NCBI GenBank assembly: GCA_004352715.1
Contig: SCFE01000007.1
Span: 2,895,499-2,959,498 of the forward strand
Length of the DNA: 64,000 bases
DNA from: Hofstenia miamia
Lineage: Eukaryota; Xenacoelomorpha; Acoela
Direction: 5' to 3'
The notes beneath the pieces were generated by a model. That model was given only the letters and a program-made list of their open reading frames with translations. It ran no database searches and was not told where the DNA came from. Position 1 is the first letter of the stretch. The number at the start of each line of letters is the position of its first letter. Positions 11,294-23,099 of this stretch are shown one piece after another. A program made the position numbers and the translations under genes.

Positions 11294-12186
11294 TGCAAGT
11301 TACTTGGATATAAGATAAGATTGTTTGTTTTTTGTTTAGTCCTCGATGAACAATTAGTTCAATAATTGCGAGTGATAGACATAGTGTTAGTTTTCAAATA
11401 ATCCCAGGGATTGCACTCTGAGAAGATCACTTTTGACTATTTCTCCAGGGTCTAGTCAAATAAATGCTAGCTCAATTTCCCGTTTTGTGTTGAGCACACA
11501 ACAAAACACAACACAATGTTGTGTTTTTCACATAAATCCATCATCACATAAACTATAAATTTATTTTTGATCCAAAAACTGTTTTTTATCTTAAGCTTAC
11601 ATTATTGTTATTCATGCAGCAAGTGATGTTGCACAATGTGTGAAAAATAGCAGAATAATATCCTCCTCTGAATCTGTTATATTTACAATTACTTTCATCA
11701 ACGAATTTTAGAAACAACGTCTAAATTTTACAGATGAAATTTTAAAATAATCATATATTAAAGAAATATTGAAATGCATCTTAGTTTTAGCATGTCTATA
11801 GCTGTAAAAAAGATTTATTACATCTTTACTGCTATATCTTTAGCAGAGACTGAGTGCTCCTGGGAGAACCTGCGTCTGGTTTGGTATAACTTTTAAGAAA
11901 TTAGGACAATTAAATTTGTGAGGCATTCTTTCCATACATACAGTTCAATATTGCACTGAGTTCGATTGAATATTTTTAAATTCTCTGGATCTAAATTTTA
12001 TTGGCATGGTTGGGTTTGAATATTCAGGCCCACTCTAACTTGTATCTCTGACCATTAGTAAAATTTAGACTGCTCACCTTTGTTAATATGTGTTTCATTC
12101 ACATGTTTTAGTTGTAATGAAAATGAAGACGATGATATTTTATTCTTTGGCTTTACTTCAGGGATTTTTCAAAATTTGTGATGACT

Positions 12187-12590
12187 TCAAAAAAAACTCA
12201 CGAACTCATAAATATATTTAAAATCTAAAAACACCACAAGATAGAGAACTGCCTCCTTTTTCTTTTCGCACAGATTGTGCTAAAAAACAAAATATTTTAG
12301 TTTACTTGTTGTTCCCATTGGGATTAGACTAGCTCATTATCTAATTTGAATATTTTTTTCCAAAAATCGGATTTCTCAATGAAAAAAAAATTATTTGAAT
12401 GTAATTCAGGATTAAGCACATTTTTTAGCATATATCTTCATCATTGCATGAGCGGACCCTACTCCATAAATGTGTACTTGTATAAACTTTTCAATATTTC
12501 TTAACAGGCTTGAATAAAATTGTTAAAAATGCGGATAAATCGGTTTGTTACGTAAGAGTAACACTAGTAGAAATAGGGTTAATGGTACTT
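12187..12590. repeat. Dispersed repeat ending CCCTA/TTAA-like (copy 1)
   Basis: Shares landmarks with 27000-27620 and with 48690-48860 (AAACACCACAAGATAGAGAA, a CTCCTTTTTCTT run, ACTCCAT.AATGTGT and CTCAATATTTCTTAACA-type motifs). It ends TAGGGTTAA here. Its position relative to other U1/U3 paralogous blocks differs, so it behaves like a mobile repeat rather than part of the gene duplication. Confidence 0.4.
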
Positions 12591-13249
12591 GATAAGATGT
12601 TCTTACATATCAGTTGTTATAATTTTAGATCATTGACTATAATTTTTTAAACGATAGTAGTATGATAACAAATTGTTTCGCTTTTTAGCAAAGTTTTGAA
12701 CCTGATCACTAAAGTGGTGGCTTCATAGAAAGCATAGAATGTAAAAATGTGAAAATATGTATTCATTGCATTTCTTATTTAACATTATTTTTGAATTATG
12801 GATAATTTAATCATCCGAAGTTCTGTTCCTATTCTTTTCCTTCTTCTATAAGAAATTTAGCAATAAAATTATATTGGGAGAATTCCAGTAGCTTAAAAAT
12901 GCAATCTAATATAAAACTACATTCTGTTATATGAAAAACTCAATGTAATAAAGAATAGCATTTAAAAGATTTCTTAATTATTATCTTACAAATAAAAAAT
13001 GTATACATTTTCTTATAGATTGTAAAAAATGCCATCCATTATTTCCTTTATGCCCATTTAGATCCATATCATATAAATGATATTAAATTTATTTTACTGT
13101 GTTGTGTTCTGCTTGCTGTGTGACACAACATTTTTGTTATTGTGTTGCTTTGGTTAATGTCTAGAAAATGACGCACAACGACAAGTCTGCAATTTGGAAG
13201 ATTACACTAACTTCGTTATTGATCACTTTTTCAATTCAGTAGTTGTCTT

Positions 13250-13390
13250 TAACTTTTAGGTAGTTGCAGATCAAATACATATGCAATTTGATATGTAGGG
13301 AATTTATTGTAGTAATAAAGAAAATGAAGATATGGGAACTTTAGAAGTAATTGATCCAAATGAGCAATGGCTGAGTGTTGTTAACGATAA
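13250..13390. repeat. Paralogous intron block alpha, U1 copy
   Basis: Similar to 46610-46745 (U3) and 61460-61580 (U4): a GGCAGATCAA.TGCATATG segment followed by CTTTAGAAGTAATTGATC. It lies upstream of each coil exon and is non-coding; taken as shared ancestral first-intron sequence. Confidence 0.55.
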
Positions 13391-13689
13391 ATTAATCTGC
13401 AGAAATCATTCTGTGCTTATATACATTTTCATTTAATGGGCAATTTTATGTCATGTAATTAAGCATTTTCTTAATTAACTACATTGTTTTTGCTGCTACT
13501 AAAGGCATTACTTTAATTTTTAATGCAACAATCGAGCAATGCATCATTTATACTTTTTAGCCAGCAAATAAACTAAACTATATTTGTGATAGCCATATAC
13601 ATATCTATACAATATCATCAATTTTATAATTAGATTTCAAAACTGCAACAACTTGTAATCAATTGCAAATTAGTATTTTTATATATGCA

Positions 13690-13830
13690 TTTTAGCGGTA
13701 TTTTGCCCGGAATCTTTGGCCGTAGCCGGACGTTAGCAGTGGCTCTTTGGCCATAGCCAGCCGTTGGCCGTGTCTACGGCTGGCTAGCAACCAATCCGTG
13801 GCCATGGCTGCAGAACACTACCGAGTATAT
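13690..13830. repeat. GC-rich GGCCGT/AGCCGG palindromic patch
   Basis: A short patch of repeated GGCCRTAGCC and CCGTTGGCCG words, far richer in GC than its surroundings and containing imperfect inverted repeats. It is probably the end of a non-autonomous DNA element; borders are not found. Confidence 0.3.
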
Positions 13831-14079
13831 ACGGCACAAACCATGTTTGGAAGCACATGATTTTTCACAACGTTCTTTATCCTGAAATCTATTTACTATT
13901 TCTTTTTTGAATAACATTGCCAGTCTTTCAAAGAACCTAGTTTCTGAACAGAATGTTGTGCAGAGATAGTGTTATTTTTCATATTATTTGTGCTTTATTT
14001 AATGACTACATATTTCCTTCCAGTGGGCATTTGATAACTATCACCCTTTTGATAGAATTCTTCAACCTTGGCGTTTATA

Positions 14080-15100
14080 TCATCAAAAGTCTTTGGAATG
14101 ACAGTATTCTCTTCTCCTTATTACTATCTCATCTCATACTTTCTTGTTGAAGTAACTTTCTGAAGAACTATTAACTTTTTTGCAAAATTCATTTCACAAG
14201 ATTCTTCCAAAGTTAGTAGGCCATTGAAATCTTACATATTTCTTTATTACTTCTGGAAACAACTTCTGATTTGTGTTCCACATTTCGAATTTGCTCCATC
14301 CATAATCTACTAAATTACTAGTTTTTGGCAAATATTTACAATCTTAACGTTCAACCCTTGTCTTAGTCATTTCAATATTATTGATATACAAAAATTTATT
14401 TAAGTATTATGAAAGATTTACTAAACTTACTTACTTGAGAAAATTCAAGCAATATTAGAAATGCAATTTATCTGTAGATTATGAGAAACTTATTATTACG
14501 AAGTTAGAATTTCATCTTCAAGCGTTACGTCATTACAAAATACTTACTTCCTTTATAAATTTGTTATCTATAAAATAACCTAGACTCAAAGCTGCTTATG
14601 GAAATGTAACTAGTTACTAATACTATATCAAAATGGTCAAAAATATATAAATTTATTTGAACCATAATTACATTTACAACCAGATGGCGGTATTAAATAA
14701 TTGCTTGTCGTACGTTAGGCTTTCAGAGTGAAATTGGCAGGTTGTGTAATCTACCCAATAGATGTGAATTGGTTAAATAAAATTGTGTTGAAAACATTAT
14801 TGGATATTTTTATATTCATAGTTACTTTAGACACATTATTTTCAGCATACCAGAAGTATATGCACACTGAGTTCCTTAGTTAAAGTCCTTGGGCAATTTT
14901 GACTAAATAAGTTGAATCCTGCTGCAGATGAAAGATCCTTACAAGGTTGAAATATTTATGTTAAGTTTGTCTCGTTAGTTATAATGGCATTTCATCCCAG
15001 TTTCGGGTATGTATGCAAACCTTTAATTTTCTTTCATTTTCTTTCACATAATCCTGACTGTTCTGAATTTTGTGGTCTTGAATTAAATTTTAGCACGACA
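14080..15100. repeat. Paralogous first-intron segment of U1
   Basis: 14080-14780 matches 48060-48690 (U3), most clearly around CTTACTTACTTGAGAAAATT. 14910-15100 matches 32090-32340 (U2) and 49060-49260 (U3) around CCTGCTGCAG and ATCTTTATGAA. The frames are broken in one or another copy, so I see ancient shared intron rather than coding exons. A decayed upstream exon is not excluded. Confidence 0.5.
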
Positions 15101-16780
15101 ATGAAAGAATGTTTATTGATGCTATTCAAGCGGCACAAACTGTAAGAAAGTATAGCAGACAAGATCGACTGCGATCCCAGTGATTTGAGAATTAAAAAGA
15201 ACAACGTGTCATTTGAACATATTGCTGTGGGAATTGCATGTTCCTGCATGTTCCACACATGAGTAGACTTTGATAAACCACACTAAAATTATAATTCCTA
15301 CATGATTGACATGTTTTATTTTGAATATAAAGCAAGATCAAAATTCTGCTATATGTATTTCATACAATATTACTTTGGTCCATTATTTGAAATTCAATTA
15401 TCTATTTTCAAAAAAGCAGACTATATTGTACTACACAGCGTACACAAAATTGCATTCAGTAAAGCTGTAGCAAATGAAGAACATCAAATGTTTACTCAAA
15501 ATAATAAGGGATTTACATTCAATAATCACAATTTTAGATTTTATAAATCAACTACTGCTGAATATACCCTAGTATGTATTCTTCAACAATGTGCTAGTAA
15601 TTTTGAGCATAGCAAATTTTAATTCAATATTTTTTTACTAGATCTAAAAAAAATTGTAGTATAATGTCAAATCGAGTCTTACTAGTTTCCAGGCAATATT
15701 AACTCAGTGCTGAAATCTTGCATAAATTATTCATATAGTAATTTGAATATTACAATTTCAATAAATCATTACACATTATCTTCTTATTAGTTTTATATTT
15801 CTTAGAATGCGTGTATGTTGTACGAATTCCATAATGCTGTGCCTTAGACTTTATACTTACGATTTTGCATTCTATATTTACCCTAAATTTTTTATATCAA
15901 AATTTTCTACTAATATACAGTTCTTCTGCAATTTAGTAATTTTTTCAAAATTGCACAATATTATCACTCTGACATATATTTCTTGAATAAGACTGATTGA
16001 TATTATTAATTGCATTAATAAATGAAAATTTTCTAAGTGAAAGGATTTGCATGGTAAAACTTATTTTATTTCCACATGTGGAACATAATTTTTCACTTTT
16101 CGTTCTAAATCAAAACTTCTTAAGTTTTTTATTGTTCAAGTGTGGAACATCGGAAGTAATTTCATGTGTTTTCCAAGGACGAATCAGTGGGTTGACCTAT
16201 GCAGTTTGAACCGTTGGAATAGCAACAATAAATAAAATTAAGATTGTCCGTTGTGAGGTTTTTACACAACATAGCAGCAAAAAGCTGTTGTGTCACCCAA
16301 TAACTACAAATTAGGACAACATTGTGGGCTTAACACTAGAATCACGAAACCCGTCAATTGACAATTTTGAAATTTAAAATTATAACAATTTATTTTTTGT
16401 AAAAGTGGATATTCTTCAGTAATCACTTACTATTTTTTTATAATTGCAAAGCACAAGTGGACCTAAAAGTAAATTTGTTACTTAAGCTAAATATAATTTC
16501 AGGATACAATATTCATAAAAAGTTATTATATCTTGCTATGCAAATGGTTTCTACATATTAACTAAAAAAAATCGACTATTATAAAAATCCTAGCCTTATT
16601 TTTTACTGCATGCTTCTAATATTTGGTGCAATATATGAACATAATTACAAATGGTCGACCAAGTTGATAAAGATACATCTATATTGCAATTTTTATTGAT
16701 ACAATACATATACATCCGTTAACAAAAATAAAAGAAGTATTTAAAAGTTATTCGCCAAAACACTTGATACCAATAACAGC

Positions 16781-18560
16781 CTAGCACTTCACACAAACAT
16801 TTTTACTCCAAATTTTGGACAAATTCACAGTTCTATTCTTTTCACAATGAACATTTATCTGACAAGTGACTCGCTTTTGGAGAGTTGGGACAATAGAGCA
16901 TTGAGTAGTCTGAATATCAACGTCTTTCTTGAGCTCTTTGGACAGTTTTTGTAGGAAACTGCATCTACTGATATCAGAATGAGTTTGTTTTTTATACAGC
17001 ACCCATGCGTTCACTCTAGCAATATCCAAAATATTAAAAGAAGGGCTAAGGGCTAGCGTCTACAGCCCAATTTTGTCTAATTTTGAAGACACATACTGTC
17101 CAATAGATCAACTGCATATATATTATTATTATAAAATAATACCCTTTCAGGCTACTTTTTACCGTTTTCTTGATAAACAGCAACACTATGGTTTGTAGAA
17201 AGTATATGCACAACTCTTTTTGGTTTCGCTTGATATCTGGTAAGGTGCAACTTGCCACTTTGGCACATTACAGAATCATGCAGTCCTCAATTTTGGGGAG
17301 GAGGAAGTTCAGGACGATTTCAACGCACGGTTCCAACTATTGTTGTTCGCACTTGGAGCATAAGATGAGCAAGTTTAGAAGTAAAAAAATTATCAATAGT
17401 TAAATTGTATCCTTTATTGTTCAGAGGTTTTATAAGTGATTGTACAACTTGTGTACCAAGTGACACATGTCTGTTCTCATCTTTTCCAATATTAGCTTGA
17501 TATTATAAGAATATTTTGATGAAACATCAGCTAATATCCAAAATTTTATCCCAAATTTATCAGGCTTTGCGACATATATTGCGCAAAACGGCAGCATGTT
17601 TTAATCGGAAATAATTGTTTATCAATAGTCAAGAATGTTGATAGGTGGTAGCAACGTTGAGAATTGGCTACAAAGCGATCTAAAATAGTTGAAATTAGAC
17701 AAAACTTATCATGTTGAAAATTTCTATGGCGATCTTGACGACTATCAAATCTAAGAAACCTTTTTATCTCTCCCATTTTTTGGCGGGACAGTGTCTTATT
17801 GAATATGGGACATCCATATGCCGTTGACCATAGTTTTTTAAATGGATAATTTCGTCGATATGTAATTCCTTTTAGGTACAGTAGTTCCACGAATTTTTCT
17901 AATTCATCTCTTGTTAGATTCCAATCATCTATCCTTTCATTAGCAAAAGCATTTGTACAATCAACAATAAAATTCAGCATCCAATTATCAAAGAGAAGAT
18001 TCCATGCGTCTAATGGAGTTATGATGCCAGTACAAGCTTGTGTTACACNNNNNNNNNNNNNNNNNNNNNNNNNNNNNNNNNNNNNNNNNNNNNNNNNNNN
18101 NNNNNNNNNNNNNNNNNNNNNNNNNNNNNTTCAGGCTGGCTTACTATATTTTGTTGTTGCATTATATCACGTCTAGCTCCCTGTGTATTGTCTATTCAAT
18201 TCCATCTCGCGCTCGAAGTGAATTATTCTCATTGTCAATCTCTTCGAGACTGCTATGTGACAAGAGGTCTAAATCTTCATCACTGCTGCTTGTTGAATAT
18301 GAAATATCATGTAATAGCTGTTCATAATTATTCTCCTATACCTCTTTTAAATCATTTAGAAGACTTATCATTGTTTGCAGGAAACGTTGGGCTGACATTC
18401 GTTGAGACAATACAAATGACAAATGATACTGGTAAGCGTGAAATTTCTACACCTTTGCAGCAATTCTATCAAATGAAATTGGAGAATATTTAGTAATCCA
18501 TGATAATTGGTTGCAAAATATTCGCATCTCGTTTTTGAAATATTTTCACAAACGATCACA
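16781..18560 (-). pseudogene. Broken piggyBac (PGBD-like) transposase
   Basis: Minus-strand relic in several frames. N-terminal acidic/serine region around 18190-18330 (SSSDEDLDLLSHSSLEE). The core at 17546-17980 has RNYPFKKLWSTAYGCPIFNK, KMGEIKRFLRFDSR and TIDKQLFPIKTCCRFAQYM, the last matching the first catalytic-Asp motif of the piggyBac DDE domain (usually TVDEQL). It continues as IKFWILADVSSKYSYNI. The C-terminal part at 16781-17029 has DIARVNAWVLYKK and a cysteine-rich end (CQINVHCEKNRTVNL, NVCVKC) like the piggyBac C-terminal zinc-binding region. Stops and frameshifts between the parts make it inactive. Confidence 0.82.
18049..18129. other. Assembly gap (81 N) inside piggyBac
   Basis: The only long gap here not bordered by (TA)n. 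It interrupts the transposase N-terminal region. Confidence 0.95.
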
Positions 18561-18760
18561 CCCTTTTTAATTTTTTAATAGAAAAATACAATCTGTGTAC
18601 ATGAATATTTACGTGAATTTATGTTTTAAATATCATTTATAATATGTTACCAAAGTTTTGGGTATATTTGTAGTAATTTACAAAACATAAAATAGAAATC
18701 ATCAATTGACGGGTTTTGGCGCTTTTAGGTGTATTAAAAGTCTGGCGCTTCTAGTGTTAA

Positions 18761-19299
18761 ATATTAAACATTTATGTGTATAACGAAAATTTATATAAAA
18801 GGAAATGCTTTGTTTTGTCAAATCTTTTTATGTAAAGGTGTATGTATCTGCTCTTATTGCATTTAATTGCGGTCGGTAGTTAAGCTGCTGCAATTTATCT
18901 AATCAAAATTCTTATGTATACTACAACAACTTTTTGTAAAAAATGTCATATGTAAATATTTAGAAGGAAAAGAATCTAAACGTTTTAAAAATACATAATT
19001 CGATAATACAGTTAAATAAGAAAAACAATGAATATTTTTTATCAATTTTTATAGCTAAGATCAAAAATATTGAGAAACAATTTTTTCCAAACTCTTAGCA
19101 ACAAAAACATAAACAGTAACAAAATGTATATTAATCGATGGCAACTTAAGTTTTATATACGTTTATGCAAAAGTAATCATACAACATAGCCTCCAGAACA
19201 AACACATTAAAAAAATCTGTCCATCAATTTTTTTCTGCATTCTCGGGCTAATTTTTCTTCGGACTCCAGGAAATAATGCTTCAGTTTTGCAAATTTCCT
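18761..19299. other. Unassigned sequence in U1 first intron
   Basis: AT-rich, without ORF support or repeats that I recognise. Confidence 0.4.
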
Positions 19300-19690
19300 G
19301 GATTTTTCTTTTCCACATCGTACTTCATTATCCCCAAACATTTTCTATAGATGAAGCGTCTAGTAACTTGGCAGGCGAATGCAAAATTTTCAGATTTTTT
19401 CTCTTACTAAATTTTGGGCATGTCTTGACGGACAGCGGTTCACTCATCCTGCTGAGGATCCATCCATTCCAATAACAGCTGTCCGCAAATAGGATAAACT
19501 CTCCAAAAATATCAATATATTTTGAACTGTCTACAGCACTTCCTTCCAAAACTTTCAGGTAAGAAATTTTATAGCTGAAAGCACCCCAAACCATGCATTT
19601 TCGGAAAATTTTGGAAATGGCATGAAAGGCGACTTATCCGATAAAGTTTTGCGGTCTGTAGTTCCAGCCAAAGTAAAAGTTTGTGACTAC
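19300..19690 (-). pseudogene. Tc1/mariner transposase C-terminal relic
   Basis: The minus-strand frame reads MVWGAFSYKISYLKVLEG, YIDIFGEFILFADSCYWNGW and, at the end, SSIENVWG. These match the MxWGxxS, second-Asp and NPIENxWx blocks of Tc1/mariner DDE transposases, with the QQDNAPxH and PDLNP motifs decayed. A preceding piece (FTLAGTTDRKTLSDKSPF) adds upstream transposase sequence in another frame. No inverted ends recognised. Confidence 0.68.
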
Positions 19691-20559
19691 AACGGTTATG
19701 GTTATTAAAAAACCTTTATTTTTGCTAATTTTTTGACGAAAATGATTTTGTTTAATCTTTTGACATTTATTGACGAAAACAGTTTTAGTATTTATATGGT
19801 TATTTTATTTTTTGGTTATTCAAATTAATTTATTCATAAATTGATACTATCTATACACCTACAATAATGGACTCATTTTATTGTGATTTGATACACACTT
19901 TTGCATTAGGTTGCTCTCTAATTTAGATGTTACCATGCTTTGAATGTAGTTTTAATATTAAGTGGTTAACTAAGGAGTGTTGTATGCTAAAATTGCGAAT
20001 AAAAATCATTTGCCAATCTACTAAAATATTAAAAACGCAATAACATATGATTTGTTTAAAATGTATTAGTTATTAAATATGTAATACAACCCATTGAAAT
20101 CCCAGTGGATAGCATGGGCAGTTTCCTAGTAACAATAATATAATCATTGAGTTAAATAAACTTTTAAAAATAGTTTTTGCAAACATATTATTCAATAGAA
20201 ATGTGGGATAGCAGATTTACTCCATTTTCCATAAATATAATAAGTATTGTCTCAATATTGTAAATCTAGAATAATCATATATAGCAGAATCAATCTATGA
20301 TGTTTATGTATGAACAAGAAGATGACTGCAGAAAGGTGTTGGCAGTAGGAGATTGAAAAATGATCTTGTCTATACTAAAAATCATTTCTTGAGGATTACA
20401 AAGTGCGGTCAGCAGTAAAACACTGGGAACAGTTGAATTCAATGATTCATTAAAAAACAAATGAGGAGGGTACTGAACAAACACTACTACAAAAACCTTC
20501 AGTGCAAAATTAGTATTGTTATTCCGTGCACATATATGGTCATGCAAAATAGAAAGATT

Positions 20560-20720
20560 AGTTTGCCGTAAAAATGGTTAAAAATCGGCTTAATTTTGGT
20601 TTCAAAAAACCGTTTTTTATTGGTGAAAAACCTGTTTTTGACTAGACATTTAGTCAAAAATTAACGTTAAAAAACGTTTTTATAACGATTTTGGGTATAA
20701 AATAAAAGTTTATTTCTGGT
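20560..20720. repeat. AAAACCGTTTTT-rich terminal-like repeat
   Basis: Contains alternating CAAAAAACCG, GTGAAAAACC and AAAAAACGTTTTT words that look like the subterminal repeats of a hAT-type element. No matching second end was found. Confidence 0.3.
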
Positions 20721-21794
20721 TAAAAATTATTTCTTTTTATGTTTGGGAGTAGAGTAAAGATACTGTAGAACGTTTCTTGCATCTTGACGAGACATGGTTA
20801 GTGAAAATTAATTAAGTGCCTTTTCCTCATCTTGTGTGTTTGCGGTTACTGTTGTAATCGCAAAAAAGGGTTCGTCCAGAGCATGACTTTTTAATTAGTT
20901 GAAAAGACTTGTGTACTGTCATTGAAGCGTTTCTGTGTTTGATAATTTTTCTTATTTTTTACCGAGATATTGGCTACTATGCAGCTGGGATTATTTATGA
21001 TCTTGGATATTCTCTCAAGACATGAAACAATTTGCAATCGCACACAGTCTCACGTAGAAAACCTGTGTTCTATTAAAAATATAAAAAATTACACTAGGAA
21101 ATTTTTATCAGGTAGATTCATCATTCTGATCATTATTCCCGCAAAATTTAATTTTTACTACAACTAAAGGAAGTACTAAAAGGCCCGCTTAAAACTAAAA
21201 CTCGCAATAACGCAAGTGAGATGCCCAACAACTCTGAAAAGATATGAGTGGGATCTTGCGAACCCAAAAGAGCTTGTACCGAAGACTAACAAAGAGTGAG
21301 ATACCCTGCTCAATTCCGGTGAAGAGGGCAATATTAAGTCAACATGTTATATATAGGCCCAAATTAGTCTGAAAATATAACTGCATGTATCTAGTTTTAG
21401 GGTTACTAAAACCAGACTAGCACAAATGACTACTTGGATGAAAATCAAAACACATCTCAACCAGTGGGAATCTAGCATCTTAAAAAACTATGTTATAAAA
21501 CTATATTAGTGAATAGATATAATCTTTAAACATTCTAGAAACCATATGTATGTATTTGGTATTGATTAAATGTTCATCGTACTTGGAAAAATGAGCACTA
21601 AATATTATTTTGTGCCTGAATTATGTGAAAATCTTAATTATTATTCAAATAAATGTATGATTATTTAAAATATTTCAAATCCTCCTATGTCCGATTTTTA
21701 AACTCCAAGGTGGTCTAAAGTTAGTGAAAACAACAATTGACCTAAACTATTTACTCAGGATTGAGCACCTTTGCTCATTGAGGCGACAAAGAAG

Positions 21795-22469
21795 CAGAGA
21801 TGGAATCGGATCGGATCCCNGGTTCGTATTGGATCGGATCGATACGGATCGGATCTTCATTTTGAGAAACTTTGGATCTGTTTCGGATCCAACAATTTTT
21901 AAAACTTGTGTATTATGTACATTTTATAAATTTCGCACATTCTTAAATTGAATCCTAGTTTAATAATCTCAATCTAGGTGAAATTTTGTAATTGAATTTG
22001 ATTGTTCATACAACAGGTTCCGTGTTATTCTTTCCAACAACTTATAAAATTGTTGACGAATACTTCAAATCTGATAATGCGATTCATGGTAGCTATCACA
22101 TAATAATAAAATAGTAAAACAAAGAAAAACATTTGTTTGTACAAACTTGCAAATCGAAGAGCAAAATTCTGAAAAGGATTCTCTCTAATATGTATGTTAA
22201 AGAAAAAGCACAAAACACAGAGAAGCAAGTGGAATACCTTAGCTTTTGTAAACACTGCTAAAATGTAAAAATACTAATATAATTTGGGATGCTTTTCAAT
22301 CAAAATATTTTCTATTAGCATTTAAAAAACCATAATTATTTTTAAGTCCATAATAATTTATTGTTAGAATTTTATTTAAATTCGGATCCGTTTCGGATTG
22401 AAAACTAAATTTTTTTTAAAAATTCGGATCTGGTCGGATCTTAAAATATTGAATCCAATTCCTTCTCTG
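21795..22469. mobile_element. 675-bp hAT-type MITE with GGATCGGATC ends
   Basis: Starts CAGAGATGGAATCGGATCGG and ends CCAATTCCTTCTCTG. Perfect 8-bp target duplications CAAAGAAG lie at 21787-21794 and 22470-22477. Sub-terminal GGATCGGATC/CGGATC words occur at both ends (21805-21895 and 22382-22440). A single N at 21820 lies in the left array. There is no transposase. Confidence 0.85.
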
Positions 22470-23012
22470 CAAAGAAGCACCTCAGTGTTTCACGAATTTG
22501 CACGGCAGCATATCAGCAATGAAAGACGAGAGAATCTTCCAGATTTTAGATATCGTTATTTATTCGTTAATTATAGCGTTTATAAAAATATAAGATTGTA
22601 AAAAAATGCGTGTGTTAAATTATGTGATTTTTTAAAGGCATAGGACAACTAAAACTAGCGCAATATTCTGCTTATTTAAAATAATGCATAAAATAATTAA
22701 AATAATTGTATAACAAATTAAAAAGTTATATTTTAAAAGTGCTGTTTTTTAAAGCATATTGTAATATCGCAATCATATTCATAACCTAGGGTTTTACTGT
22801 ATTTATATTGGCTAAGTAATTGGGTTTGCAAAAAATTTTGAAAATATAATACATTTTGATCAGAAACAAAATTGATAACTTTGTGGATGCTGGCTTTTTA
22901 TTCCTTAACGCAACAGTTTGTGTTGTGTACACTACACACTACGGCAGCCTGTATTAAATGCAATGCCTTTAAGTAAAATATCTTCTATAGAAATTCAAAT
23001 TATAGTTGCTTA

Positions 23013-23095
23013 CGTGTTTCTGGTTGCTGATGTAATGTAATTTGTAAATGTCTCCTGTTTTCTAGGAATTTATGCATGATTCAATATTGCGCAAT
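23013..23095 (-). promoter_or_regulatory. U1 putative first exon donor and promoter palindrome
   Basis: On the minus strand ATTGCGCAAT (23086-23095) is followed, about 72 bp downstream, by CAGAAACAC|GTAAGC (donor at 23014/23013). The same arrangement occurs upstream of U2, U3 and U4. The palindrome equals the optimal C/EBP-family bZIP site. If the donor is used, U1 has a 13.4-kb first intron down to 9582. That it is a promoter is inferred from position and conservation. Confidence 0.45.
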
Positions 23096-23099
23096 GTTA

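Larger units (their letters stand above)
16334..18756 (-). mobile_element. PiggyBac element with TTAA target duplication
   Basis: About 2.4 kb, the usual autonomous size. It is flanked by TTAA at 16330-16333 and 18757-18760, has inverted ends CACTAGAA and a subterminal inverted repeat ACCCGTCAATTGA (16349-16361 and the complement near 18703-18716). It holds a broken piggyBac transposase on the minus strand. An 81-base N gap interrupts it at 18049-18129. It lies in the inferred first intron of U1. Confidence 0.88.

Noticed and set aside
15034-15258. Minus frame at the U1 paralogous block, perhaps a coding exon
   Set aside because: The corresponding U2 and U3 sequences do not keep the frame.
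15302-15622. 106-codon plus-strand frame in the U1 first intron
   Set aside because: No motif, no match to the paralogous introns, and rich in Tyr/Phe/Ile as expected from AT-rich DNA; not listed as a gene.
22470-22620. Possible hAT transposase C-terminus right of the MITE
   Set aside because: The text RENLPDFRYRYLFVNYS is suggestive, but there is no dimerisation core or upstream domain to support a call.
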